This document shows, in pieces, positions 1 through 5,232 of a stretch of 7,020 bases of DNA. Made by a program: the position numbers and the translations under genes. Every line of letters starts with the position of its first letter. Position 1 is the stretch's first letter. This stretch comes from Chloroflexota bacterium (GTDB taxonomy: Bacteria; Chloroflexota; Limnocylindria; QHBO01): assembly GCA_005882055.1 (NCBI GenBank), contig VBGQ01000079.1, positions 1 through 7,020 on the forward strand, in the 5' to 3' direction. The notes beneath the pieces were generated by a model that saw nothing but the letters and a program-made list of their open reading frames with translations, was not told the origin of the DNA and searched no databases.

Positions 1-2
1 TC

Positions 3-242
3 GCGGCACGCACGGGCGAGCACGAGACAGCTGCCCGTCTGCACGGCTTCGCCGCGCGAATCGTCGCCGAGACCGGCGGCATTCGATTCAGCCCGCCGTA
101 TGAACCCGAGGACGCGCTCGAGATTGTTCGCAACGCCGTGGGGCAGGAACGAGCCGATGAGGAATGGCGCATTGGCAAGCAGATGAGCCATGACGAGGCC
201 ATGGACCTCGCGCGAGGGATCGGCACGGGCAACTCAGCCTGA
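3..242 (+). CDS. C-terminal end of a TPR/LuxR-class (or adenylate-cyclase-type) regulator, partial
   Basis: This frame is open from the window edge to a TGA at 240-242, giving 79 residues without a start. The pattern is the characteristic tail of large ATPase-TPR regulators of the LuxR/MalT-like or cyclase-TPR class. It has a helix of the type AARLHGFAARIVAETGG, then a proline-containing linker, then a helix ending near NAVGQERADEEW, then a short 'G-x-x-(M/L)-S-x-x-E-A' helix, seen here as GKQMSHDEAMDLA. In these families the tail closes a long TPR superhelix, and the sensor/ATPase and output domains would lie upstream outside the window. The next gene starts 13 nt after the stop, so the two could be co-transcribed. 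The family assignment rests on this tail pattern only. The effector domain (HTH or cyclase) cannot be known from here. Confidence 0.6.
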   Translation, partial: AARTGEHETAARLHGFAARIVAETGGIRFSPPYEPEDALEIVRNAVGQERADEEWRIGKQMSHDEAMDLARGIGTGNSA

Positions 243-251
243 AGGGAGAAG
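242..251 (+). promoter_or_regulatory. Shine-Dalgarno site of the DUF1905-type gene
   Basis: The purine run AAGGGAGAAG overlaps the end of the preceding stop codon. Its GGGAG core ends 7 nt before the ATG at 256. It decides the start at 256 over an in-frame ATG at 190, which lies inside the upstream gene and has no such site. Confidence 0.65.
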
Positions 252-255
252 AGCG

Positions 256-599
256 ATGCGATTCCGAACCACCATCCTGCAGAGCGGCAAGACGGCCACC
301 GGGATCCGCATTCCGGACGAGGTGGTCGAGGGACTGGGCGCCGGGCGGCGTCCGGCGATAACGGTGACCATCCGCGGGTACACCTACCGGAGCACCATCG
401 CGGTCATGGGCGACGCCTACATGGTGGGCGTGAATGCAGACAACCGCCGGAGCCGGACGCCCGCCGCACGTTCGATGGCCTGTCGAACAGCAACAAGTCA
501 TGGCACGTGTATCAGGTCAACGGAGCCAAGACCGACGAGACGCGCCAACGCCGAATTGCGAAATCGGTAGCAGCGCTGCGGGAAGGCCGCCCTCGCTGA
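256..599 (+). pseudogene. DUF1905 / YdeI-OmpD-associated family protein, internally deleted and frameshifted
   Basis: Residues 1-64 (256-447) match the N-terminal half of the DUF1905 family: an opening MRFRTTILQSGKTATGIRIP strand pair, a 'VVEGLGAGRRPAITVTIRG' segment, and 'MGDAYMVGVNADNR'. From 453 to the TGA at 597-599 a different frame gives the family's C-terminal half: PDARRTFDGLSNSNKSWHV, then a helix with KTDETRQRRIAKSVAALREG. That half is the YdeI/OmpD-associated (bacteriocin-protection-like) signature. Between DNR and PDARR the family normally has roughly 35-40 residues, including an acidic beta strand and a 'VPxDLxxAL' stretch; these are missing. The span from start to stop is 344 nt, two more than a multiple of three, so the frame breaks at 448-452. 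The exact biochemical role of the family is poorly known. The break may be real decay or a consensus error; two other genes here show the same kind of lesion. Confidence 0.7.
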
Positions 600-600
600 C

Positions 601-636
601 GCTAGCGGCCGAGAGGCGAGGCCTCCCTCAGGCCTT
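601..636. other. GC-rich hairpin between convergent genes (weak terminator candidate)
   Basis: GAGGC at 613-617 pairs with GCCTC at 621-625 around a 3-nt loop, and a second overlapping pairing AGGCCT/AGGCCT is possible to about 634. It lies just after the stop of the plus-strand DUF1905-type gene and overlaps the last codons of the minus-strand gene. There is no T-run on either strand, so this is not a standard intrinsic terminator. Confidence 0.2.
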
Positions 637-807
637 GTACTCCGGCGGGTGCTCGCCGCGATCCTTGGCGATCGTGCGCTCCATGATGTCGATCGTCTCT
701 GCGACCGAGCGGCCGTTCTCGTCAGCGGCGGCCTTCACGTCCTCGTACATGATGTTTGATCGGCCCATCTGAAGGTGGGCGTCCATGCAACCGCAAGTAA
801 GACACAT
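628..807 (-). CDS. Small Cys-containing conserved hypothetical protein (MCLTCGC... family)
   Basis: The protein has 59 residues. It opens with MCLTCGCMDAH, giving three cysteines at positions 2, 5 and 7 followed by an acidic/His residue pair, which could bind a metal ion. The rest is a charged helix-loop-helix: ITYEDVK-like 'IMYEDVKAAADENGRSV', then 'AETIDIMERTIAKDRGEHPPEYKA'. I recognise this as the pattern of a short uncharacterised protein seen in several high-GC Actinobacteria and Chloroflexota, but I know no function. I chose the ATG at 807. A TTG six codons upstream (825) has no ribosome site and would add residues before the conserved Met-Cys. The chosen ATG has only a weak, very close AGG. 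The gene is divergent from the His-rich gene starting at 910, which suggests a shared control region and possibly a shared metal-related role; that link is inferred. Confidence 0.7.
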   Translation of the reverse strand: MCLTCGCMDAHLQMGRSNIMYEDVKAAADENGRSVAETIDIMERTIAKDRGEHPPEYKA

Positions 808-863
808 GCCTGTCCAGGGCAGCAAGATTCAGGCCGATGGTGCGGTTGCTGGCACGGGCTGTG

Positions 864-890
864 CGCCTCCGAGAGGCGTCGGCTGAGCCG
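864..890. repeat. Two adjacent inverted repeats in the divergent control region
   Basis: CGCCTC (864-869) and GAGGCG (873-878) form a perfect 6-bp stem with a 3-nt loop. Directly next to it, CGGCT (880-884) and AGCCG (886-890) form a 5-bp near-palindrome. Both sit between the divergent starts at 807 and 910, immediately before the Shine-Dalgarno site at 894-900. They could be an operator or an RNA structure in the leader of the His-rich gene. In such GC-rich DNA chance pairing is common. Confidence 0.3.
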
Positions 891-893
891 ATG

Positions 894-900
894 AAGGAGG
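894..900 (+). promoter_or_regulatory. Strong Shine-Dalgarno site of the His-rich gene
   Basis: AAGGAGG, followed by A, matches the anti-Shine-Dalgarno consensus closely. It lies 9 nt before the ATG at 910, which supports 910 rather than the second ATG at 913. This site is the best single piece of evidence that the short frame behind it is a real gene. Confidence 0.75.
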
Positions 901-909
901 AGTCCCCCG

Positions 910-1083
910 ATGATGAACGATCCCGACCACCGCACGCACGAGGACGAGCATCCGCACGTGCACTCCGCCGCGTGCGGCCATGAGACCCGCAAACACGGCG
1001 ACCATGAGGACTATGAGCACGACGGCCACTGGCACGCCAAGGACGGCGAGCACTACGATGAGCACGGAGACGCCGCTGGGTAG
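910..1083 (+). CDS. Histidine-rich small protein, putative metal-binding
   Basis: This is a 57-residue frame with 13 histidines and many Asp/Glu, starting behind a near-perfect Shine-Dalgarno site. The N-terminal part reads MMNDPDHRTHEDEHPHVH. The core 'CGHETRKHGDHEDYEHDGHWH' (residues 22-42) is followed by 'DGEHYDEHGD'. The CGH-x-x-x-x-H-G-D-H-x-D-Y-x-H-D-G-H-x-H arrangement recalls short His-rich proteins and tails in Actinobacteria that occur beside Zn/Cd/Ni regulators and transporters. A role as a soluble zinc, nickel or copper buffer is therefore likely, but it is inferred from composition. There is no signal peptide or membrane segment. The gene diverges from the MCLTCGC gene and is followed 10 nt later by a possible small acidic gene. 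The opposite strand reads as a Val/Leu-rich false membrane protein because His codons reverse to Val codons. Confidence 0.7.
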   Translation: MMNDPDHRTHEDEHPHVHSAACGHETRKHGDHEDYEHDGHWHAKDGEHYDEHGDAAG

Positions 1084-1093
1084 GTCATGAAGA

Positions 1094-1255
1094 ATGGGCG
1101 GATCTGAGACCGACCAAGACCCGGACGACCAGATCCGAAAGGACGCGGCGTCGGAGGCGCGCCGGCCCGATGAGCGAGGGCGCGAGCCCCAGTCGAGCGA
1201 CGACGAGGAGAGCGAGGACAACGACGGCGGACCGCCGTCATCCCGCCGCCACTAG
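1094..1255 (+). CDS. Possible small acidic disordered protein
   Basis: A 53-residue frame starts 10 nt after the stop of the His-rich gene and ends at TAG 1253-1255. It has 17 Asp/Glu, 8 Arg/Lys, many Ser/Pro/Gly, almost no hydrophobic residues and no recognisable domain, so it would be intrinsically disordered. Third codon positions are mostly G or C, as in the neighbours, which favours coding. The Shine-Dalgarno site is weak (GAAGA just before the ATG), so translation would depend on coupling to the upstream gene. Its stop overlaps that of gpsA on the other strand through the shared CTAG at 1252-1255. I do not recognise a homologue; it could be a chance frame. Confidence 0.35.
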   Translation: MGGSETDQDPDDQIRKDAASEARRPDERGREPQSSDDEESEDNDGGPPSSRRH

Positions 1256-2262
1256 CTGGGCAGCCCGGCCAGCTCGTCCTTCTGCTCACGCCCCATCAGC
1301 GCGGCGACGGCCTCCATGGGTGCGCGGCCATCGTGGACGACCGCCGATACCTGTTCGGCGATCGGGAGCTCCACTCCGTGCTCCGTGGCCAAAGCCAGCG
1401 CGCCACCCACCGTGGAGACGCCCTCTGCGATCCCCGATAGGCGCGGTGCGACCTCGCTCCATGGCAGTCCCGAGCCGAGCAGCTCGCCCGCTCGGCGATT
1501 TCGGGAGAGCGGGCTCATACAGGTGGCGATCAGGTCGCCCACTCCCGCGAGTCCTGAAAAGGTGTGTGGGTTGGCGCCCGCCGCGACACCCAGGCGCGTC
1601 ATCTCCGCCAGCCCGCGGGTAACGATGCCTGCCTTGGCGCTATCGCCGAAGCCCAGTCCGTCCACCATGCCGGCAGCAAGCGCCACCACGTTCTTGAGGG
1701 CCCCGCACATCTCCACGCCCACAACATCGTTGTTGGTGTAGATCCGGAAGCGATCCGAGCCGATGAGCGACGCGAGCTCTGTCGCGAGCTCGGGATCAAG
1801 CGAGGCGACAACCGAGCTTGCGGGCTTCCCGGCCGCGATCTCGCGCGCGAGGTTCGGTCCGGAGAGGACCGCCACGCCGCGCCCGGGAAGCTCTTCGTCC
1901 ATGACCTGCGTCATGCGCCGCTGCGTCCCCTCCTCGATCCCCTTCACCGCAGACAGCAGCGACGCGTGCGGGTAGAGCTGTGGGGCAAGGCGCTGGAGGA
2001 CGCCCCGCAGGTGCGCCGAAGGCACGGCCAGGATGAAGAGGCGGTACGGCTCCGCCAGGAACGCGTCGTCGGTGGCGATCCGGACGTTGGGCGGCAGGAC
2101 GACGCCCGGGAGATAGCGCGCATTCTCGCGACGCGACGCGAGCTCCTCGTTTGCTTCGGCGGAGTGTGCCCAGAGGGTGACGGGCCGCTCAGCCTGTGCT
2201 AGGCGCGTGGCGAGCGTGGTGCCCCAGGCGCCAGCACCGATGACGCCGACCTGGTCGGTCAT
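1252..2262 (-). CDS. gpsA: Glycerol-3-phosphate dehydrogenase [NAD(P)+]
   Basis: GpsA reduces dihydroxyacetone phosphate to sn-glycerol 3-phosphate in the cytosol, supplying the backbone of phospholipids. The 336 residues match the usual family length. The Rossmann motif GAGAWG is at residues 9-14 inside VGVIGAGAWGTTLA. 'SAVKGIE' with Lys107 and 'LSGPNLAREIA' at 133-143 are the conserved mid-domain motifs. The C-terminal substrate domain has 'CGALKNVVALAAG' with the catalytic Lys190, 'GVGDLIATC' (241-248) and the Arg-containing 'SRNRRAGE' (253-260). 'GIAEGVSTV' follows. All key residues are present and there is no frame break. The start lies 21 nt after the der stop without a Shine-Dalgarno site; a TATGCT hexamer stands 6 nt before the ATG. 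PlsY, which often sits between der and gpsA, is absent here. Confidence 0.95.
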   Translation of the reverse strand: MTDQVGVIGAGAWGTTLATRLAQAERPVTLWAHSAEANEELASRRENARYLPGVVLPPNVRIATDDAFLAEPYRLFILAVPSAHLRGVLQRLAPQLYPHASLLSAVKGIEEGTQRRMTQVMDEELPGRGVAVLSGPNLAREIAAGKPASSVVASLDPELATELASLIGSDRFRIYTNNDVVGVEMCGALKNVVALAAGMVDGLGFGDSAKAGIVTRGLAEMTRLGVAAGANPHTFSGLAGVGDLIATCMSPLSRNRRAGELLGSGLPWSEVAPRLSGIAEGVSTVGGALALATEHGVELPIAEQVSAVVHDGRAPMEAVAALMGREQKDELAGLPS

Positions 2263-2268
2263 CCGGCG

Positions 2269-2274
2269 AGCATA
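2269..2274 (-). promoter_or_regulatory. Putative -10 element for leaderless gpsA
   Basis: TATGCT on the minus strand, in the short der-gpsA gap, lies 6 nt before the gpsA ATG. This spacing puts the expected transcript start at or next to the start codon. No -35 match is seen about 17 nt further upstream, and no Shine-Dalgarno site exists. Confidence 0.35.
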
Positions 2275-2283
2275 GCGCCGCCC

Positions 2284-3662
2284 TCAGCCACGCTTGCCAC
2301 CCCGCGTCGCAGTTCCCGCTCTGCGGGCCGATCGTCGGGGCCGGGCGGATCGTCGGGCGGCAGCCTCGTTGACGCGCTGGCGAAAGATGAGCCGGATTGG
2401 GGTGCCCAGGAACCCATGTTCGGCGCGAATTCGATTCTCCAGGTAGCGCCGGTAGCTGAAGTGGATCAGCTCCGGATCGTTGACGAAGATCACGAAGGTC
2501 GGCGGCGCCACCGCGACCTGCGTCGCATACAGGATCTTGGGCAGCCGATTCCTGACGTGGCTCGGTGGATGGTCGCGAACGGCTTCGGTGATGACGCGGT
2601 TGACCTCCGCGGTCGGAATCCGCCGGTATCGCTCCTCCGCCACTCGCCGAGCCTCCCCAAGCACCCGCTCCAGACGAGCGCCGGTCTTCCCGGAGGCAAA
2701 CACGAGATCCGCCCAGGACAGGTATGGAGCGTCCCTGCGCAGCGCGTGTAGCCGGTCATCGGCCGTCTTCTCGTCCTTCTCGACGGCGTCCCACTTGTTG
2801 AGCACCACCACCAGGCCCTTCCCGGCGTCCAGGACGTGGCCGATGACGTGGGCGTCCTGGGCCGTGTAGCCCTCGACGGCATCGGTCATGACGACCGCCA
2901 CGTCGGCTCGATCGATGGCCTTCATGGCACGCAGCACGGAGTACTGCTCGATCCCGCGTTCAATGGCGCCGCGCCGGCGGATGCCGGCGGTGTCGACCAG
3001 GATCATCGGCTCACCGTCCACCACCACCGCGGTATCCACCGGATCTCGCGTCGTCCCTGGGATCTCCGAGACGATCATCCGTTCCTCGCCCAGCACCCGG
3101 TTCACGAAGGTCGACTTTCCGGTGTTCGGCCGCCCCACGATCGCCACCCTGGGAGGACCCATCTCCGTCTCCGCCAGCTCATCGAGCTCCTCCTCGCTGA
3201 GCTCATCCGGGACCGATGGCGCCCGATGGCCGTCATCGCCTGCGGGCGGCAGGGCCTGAATTCGGCGCCCTCCAGCTCGCGGCGCGGGTTGTCCGCCTTG
3301 TTGACGACCAGGATCACGGGCTTCTCCGAGCGGCGGAGGCGATCCGCGACCTCGTGGTCCAGTGGCGCCAGGCCGGCCTGCGCGTCGACCACGAAGAGGA
3401 TCACGTCGGCCTCGGCCATGGCGACCTTCGCTTGATCCTGGACGCGGGCCTCGATGGGCGTCCCGGGCTCGAGCTCCAGGCCGCCGGTGTCGACCAGGGT
3501 GAACTCCCGGCCATTCCAGTCACCGGTGGCGTAGACGCGGTCCCGCGTGGTGCCAGGGACGTCCTCCACGATCGCGATGCGCTCGCCGGCAAACCGGTTG
3601 AAGAGGGTCGACTTGCCGACGTTGGGACGGCCGACAATCGCAACCACGGGGAGGCTGGGCAT
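2284..3662 (-). pseudogene. der: Ribosome-assembly GTPase Der (EngA), interrupted by an internal deletion with frameshift
   Basis: Der has two tandem GTPase domains and a KH-like domain and acts in 50S subunit maturation. The first reading frame (from ATG 3662, residues 1-135) has G1 GRPNVGKST, G2 PGTTRD, G3 DTGG and G4 NKAD, and remains homologous to 'ELEGAEF' (ending 3258). The second frame, from about 3255 down to TGA 2284-2286, gives ALPPAGDDG, an acidic linker, then the second GTPase domain: GRPNTGKST, PGTTRD, DTAGI and NKWD, with an ASGKTG fifth motif. It ends with the KH domain (NDPELIHFSYRRYLENRIR ... GTPIRLIF) and a basic tail. Missing is the end of domain 1, about 28 residues that include its G5 'SA' loop. 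The start-to-break distance shows the frame is off by one. MPSLPVVAIVGRPN is the normal Der N-terminus, so I prefer ATG 3662 over 3680. Since der is usually essential, a sequence-consensus error is more likely than true loss. Confidence 0.9.
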
Positions 3663-3669
3663 GGGCCGG

Positions 3670-3675
3670 AGTGTA
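3670..3675 (-). promoter_or_regulatory. Putative -10 element for leaderless der
   Basis: TACACT on the minus strand, preceded by GGG, lies 7 nt before the chosen der ATG at 3662. No Shine-Dalgarno site precedes that ATG. A CTGACC further upstream is too far away (21 nt) to be a standard -35. The spacing predicts a transcript beginning at the start codon and supports 3662 as the real start. Confidence 0.4.
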
Positions 3676-3693
3676 CCCATCCTCGCCGCGTGC

Positions 3694-3699
3694 TACGGT
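3694..3699 (+). promoter_or_regulatory. Putative extended -10 element for the glycosyltransferase gene
   Basis: TGC-TACGGT on the plus strand has the TGn extension and a TANNNT hexamer 7 nt before the ATG at 3707. With der starting at 3662 on the other strand, the 44-bp gap 3663-3706 would act as a compact bidirectional promoter. No convincing -35 is visible. Confidence 0.35.
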
Positions 3700-3706
3700 C
3701 AGGCGG

Positions 3707-4856
3707 ATGCGGATCGGCCTGGTCAGCACCCGGCTCGCCGGCGTGGACGGCGTGTCCTTTGAGGTCGCCAAGTGGGAGCTGATGTTGAATCGGCTCGGCC
3801 ACGAGACGCGCCTGTGCGCCGGGGAGCTGGCGCCGGAACGCCGCGACCAGCGCCTCATCCCGGAGATGCACTTCACCTATCCCCCGGCGCACGCGGTTTC
3901 GGTCGCTGCCTTCAACCCGAAGGCCGATCCGGAGTCCGTGCGCACCGAGGTCGAGCGGCTGGCCGTCGAGCTGATACCAAAGATCGGGTCCTGGCTGGAC
4001 GACGAAGCGATCGAGCTGCTGATCGTGGAGAACGCATGGGCCATACCGATGCAGATCCCGCTTGGCCTGGCCCTGGCGCGCCTGGTCGGGCAGCGAGGGC
4101 TCCCGGCGATCGGGCACCACCACGACTACGTCTGGGAGCGGGAACGCTTTGCCAAGTGCATCGTGCCGGAGCTGCTGGACGAGGCGTTTCCGCCGGACCT
4201 CCCAACCGTGCGCCACGTCAGCATCAACGGCGTCGCGGCCGCGGACCTCCGGCGGCGCCGGGGCCTTCCCTCCGCCGCGGTGATTCCCAACGCATACGAC
4301 TTTGACGTGCCGCCCGCTGAGCGCGATGACTACTCGCGGTCGATGCGCGCCGAGCTGGGGATGGGCTCGCCCGCACGCCCATCTGATGATCACCAGCCCG
4401 GCGGGCGACGAAGGCATGGAGTACATGGCCCAGCTGCACATGGTCGCGGATCGACTGGGCGTGGACCTGCGCTACGCGGCGGATCGCTTCGCACACCGCC
4501 GATACCACCACGGTCCCAAGCGGATCTACGCCCTCTCGGACGCGTACCTGGAGGCCGACATGATCACCTTCCCGAGCCTCTACGAGGGGTTCGGGAACGC
4601 GCTCGTCGAGAGCGTCTACTTCGGGAAGCCGCTGCTGGTCAACCGCTACTCGGTGTACGAGTCCGACATCCGGCCGCTCGGGTTCCGCTTCATCGAGATC
4701 GAGGGCGTCATCACCGACGAGACGGTCGAGCAGGTGCTGGCCCTGCTGGCGGACCCCGAGCGCATCGCCGAGGATGCCCGGCACAACTTCGCGCTCGGCC
4801 AGCTGCACCTCAGCTACGAAATGCTGGAATCGCGTCTGCGCGACCTGGTCGGTTGA
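3707..4856 (+). pseudogene. GT4-family glycosyltransferase, interrupted by an internal deletion with frameshift
   Basis: The first frame (3707-4366, residues 1-220) is a GT-B N-terminal domain. It has MRIGLVSTRLAGVDGVSFEV with the glycine-rich acceptor loop, LLIVENAWAIPMQIPLGLAL, GHHHDYVWERERF, RHVSINGVAAADL and VIPNAYDFD. The second frame (about 4371-4853) is the donor-binding domain: PHAHLMITSPAGDEG, 'ADMITFPSLYEGFGNALVE' with the EX7E signature, and 'GKPLLVNRYSVYESDI'. Between them, after ELGMG, about 29 residues are missing. In the family these hold the 'QPTRVVPRKGI' strand-loop with the Arg/Lys that grip the donor phosphate, so this product would be inactive. The N-terminal HHHD and NA(x)AIPM(x)IPLG pattern recalls mannosylglucosylglycerate-synthase-like enzymes of compatible-solute synthesis. 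That subfamily call is tentative; GT4 is firm. The gene is divergent from der and has a basal rather than Shine-Dalgarno start. Confidence 0.85.
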
Positions 4857-5232
4857 GGGACCCCGCCGCTCCGGCTCGCGATGTTCAGCTGGTGGAACCT
4901 ATCGTCGGCTGAAGGGTGCGTGAGGTCCCTCCAGCCGTCGTCCGTTTACAGGAACGGAACCTCGTGTCGGAGATAGGCCCGAGCTAGGGTCACTTCGCCC
5001 ATTCCACCGACGTTACGCACACGTGATGGAACACGGTCGCCCAAGGGGACTCGGCCTGTGCTGCTGGCGTCTCCTACCGTCCAATGACTGCGCGCCTGGA
5101 CCGGATTCCGCCGCCCCGGCGGACGGCTCATTGGTCAGATTGAGACTCCACCGTCACATTTGGCGACCGAGCGAGGCCGCATCGGTCTTCCTTGGACCGT
5201 AGGAGATCGTGGCGGCACGCCAGGCGGTGGGG
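4857..5232. other. Gene-free interval between convergent glycosyltransferase and ispH genes
   Basis: No frame here shows recognisable protein features, and I find no tRNA-like cloverleaf on either strand. The longest open frame (minus strand, 4946-5131, 61 codons) has no Shine-Dalgarno site and an unrecognised sequence. The interval does contain several inverted repeats: TCCGTT/AACGGA at 4941-4958, a nested structure at 5081-5134, and CGGTC/GACCG at 5183-5199. Their placement between two converging genes suggests transcription-end structures or remnants of lost sequence. Confidence 0.5.
5081..5134. repeat. Nested inverted repeat (outer 7-bp arms around a 7-bp GC hairpin)
   Basis: The outer arms CCAATGA (5081-5087) and TCATTGG (5128-5134) are perfect inverted copies. 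Inside them, TCCGCCG (5107-5113) and CGGCGGA (5117-5123) form a perfect 7-bp stem with a CCC loop. No U-tract follows on either strand. A factor-independent terminator of the classic kind is therefore unlikely, but a bidirectional structured terminator or a small structured RNA is possible. Confidence 0.35.

Noticed and set aside
434..772. 112-codon plus-strand frame running across the DUF1905-type gene and the MCLTCGC gene
   Set aside because: It crosses the end of one gene and the antisense of another; neither part matches a family in this frame.
829..1221. Open frame of 130 codons on the minus strand that looks like a membrane protein
   Set aside because: Its Val/Leu-rich stretch is the reverse complement of His and Asp/Glu codons of the His-rich gene, which has a near-perfect Shine-Dalgarno site; the antisense frame has none.
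1564..2202. 212-codon plus-strand frame
   Set aside because: It is antisense to gpsA and rich in Arg/His/Asp as expected of a GC-rich shadow; it has no Shine-Dalgarno site.
3401..4441. 346-codon minus-strand frame opposite der and the glycosyltransferase
   Set aside because: It is the antisense shadow of two genes with clear family motifs, and its C-terminal part only re-reads der in a wrong frame (fragments such as RPSSTGLPASASRSW).
3707..4856. Programmed frameshifting or translational bypassing to join the two glycosyltransferase frames
   Set aside because: The junction lacks sequence relative to the family rather than carrying extra sequence, and there is no slippery heptamer. Recoding could not restore the missing donor-binding segment.
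4946..5131. 61-codon minus-strand frame in the gap before ispH
   Set aside because: No Shine-Dalgarno site, no recognised homology and overlap with the nested inverted repeat; not supported as a gene.
4857..5232. tRNA, CRISPR repeats or insertion-sequence ends in the gap
   Set aside because: No GTTCRA-type T-loop with matching stems, no spaced repeats, and no paired terminal inverted repeats with target duplication were found on either strand.
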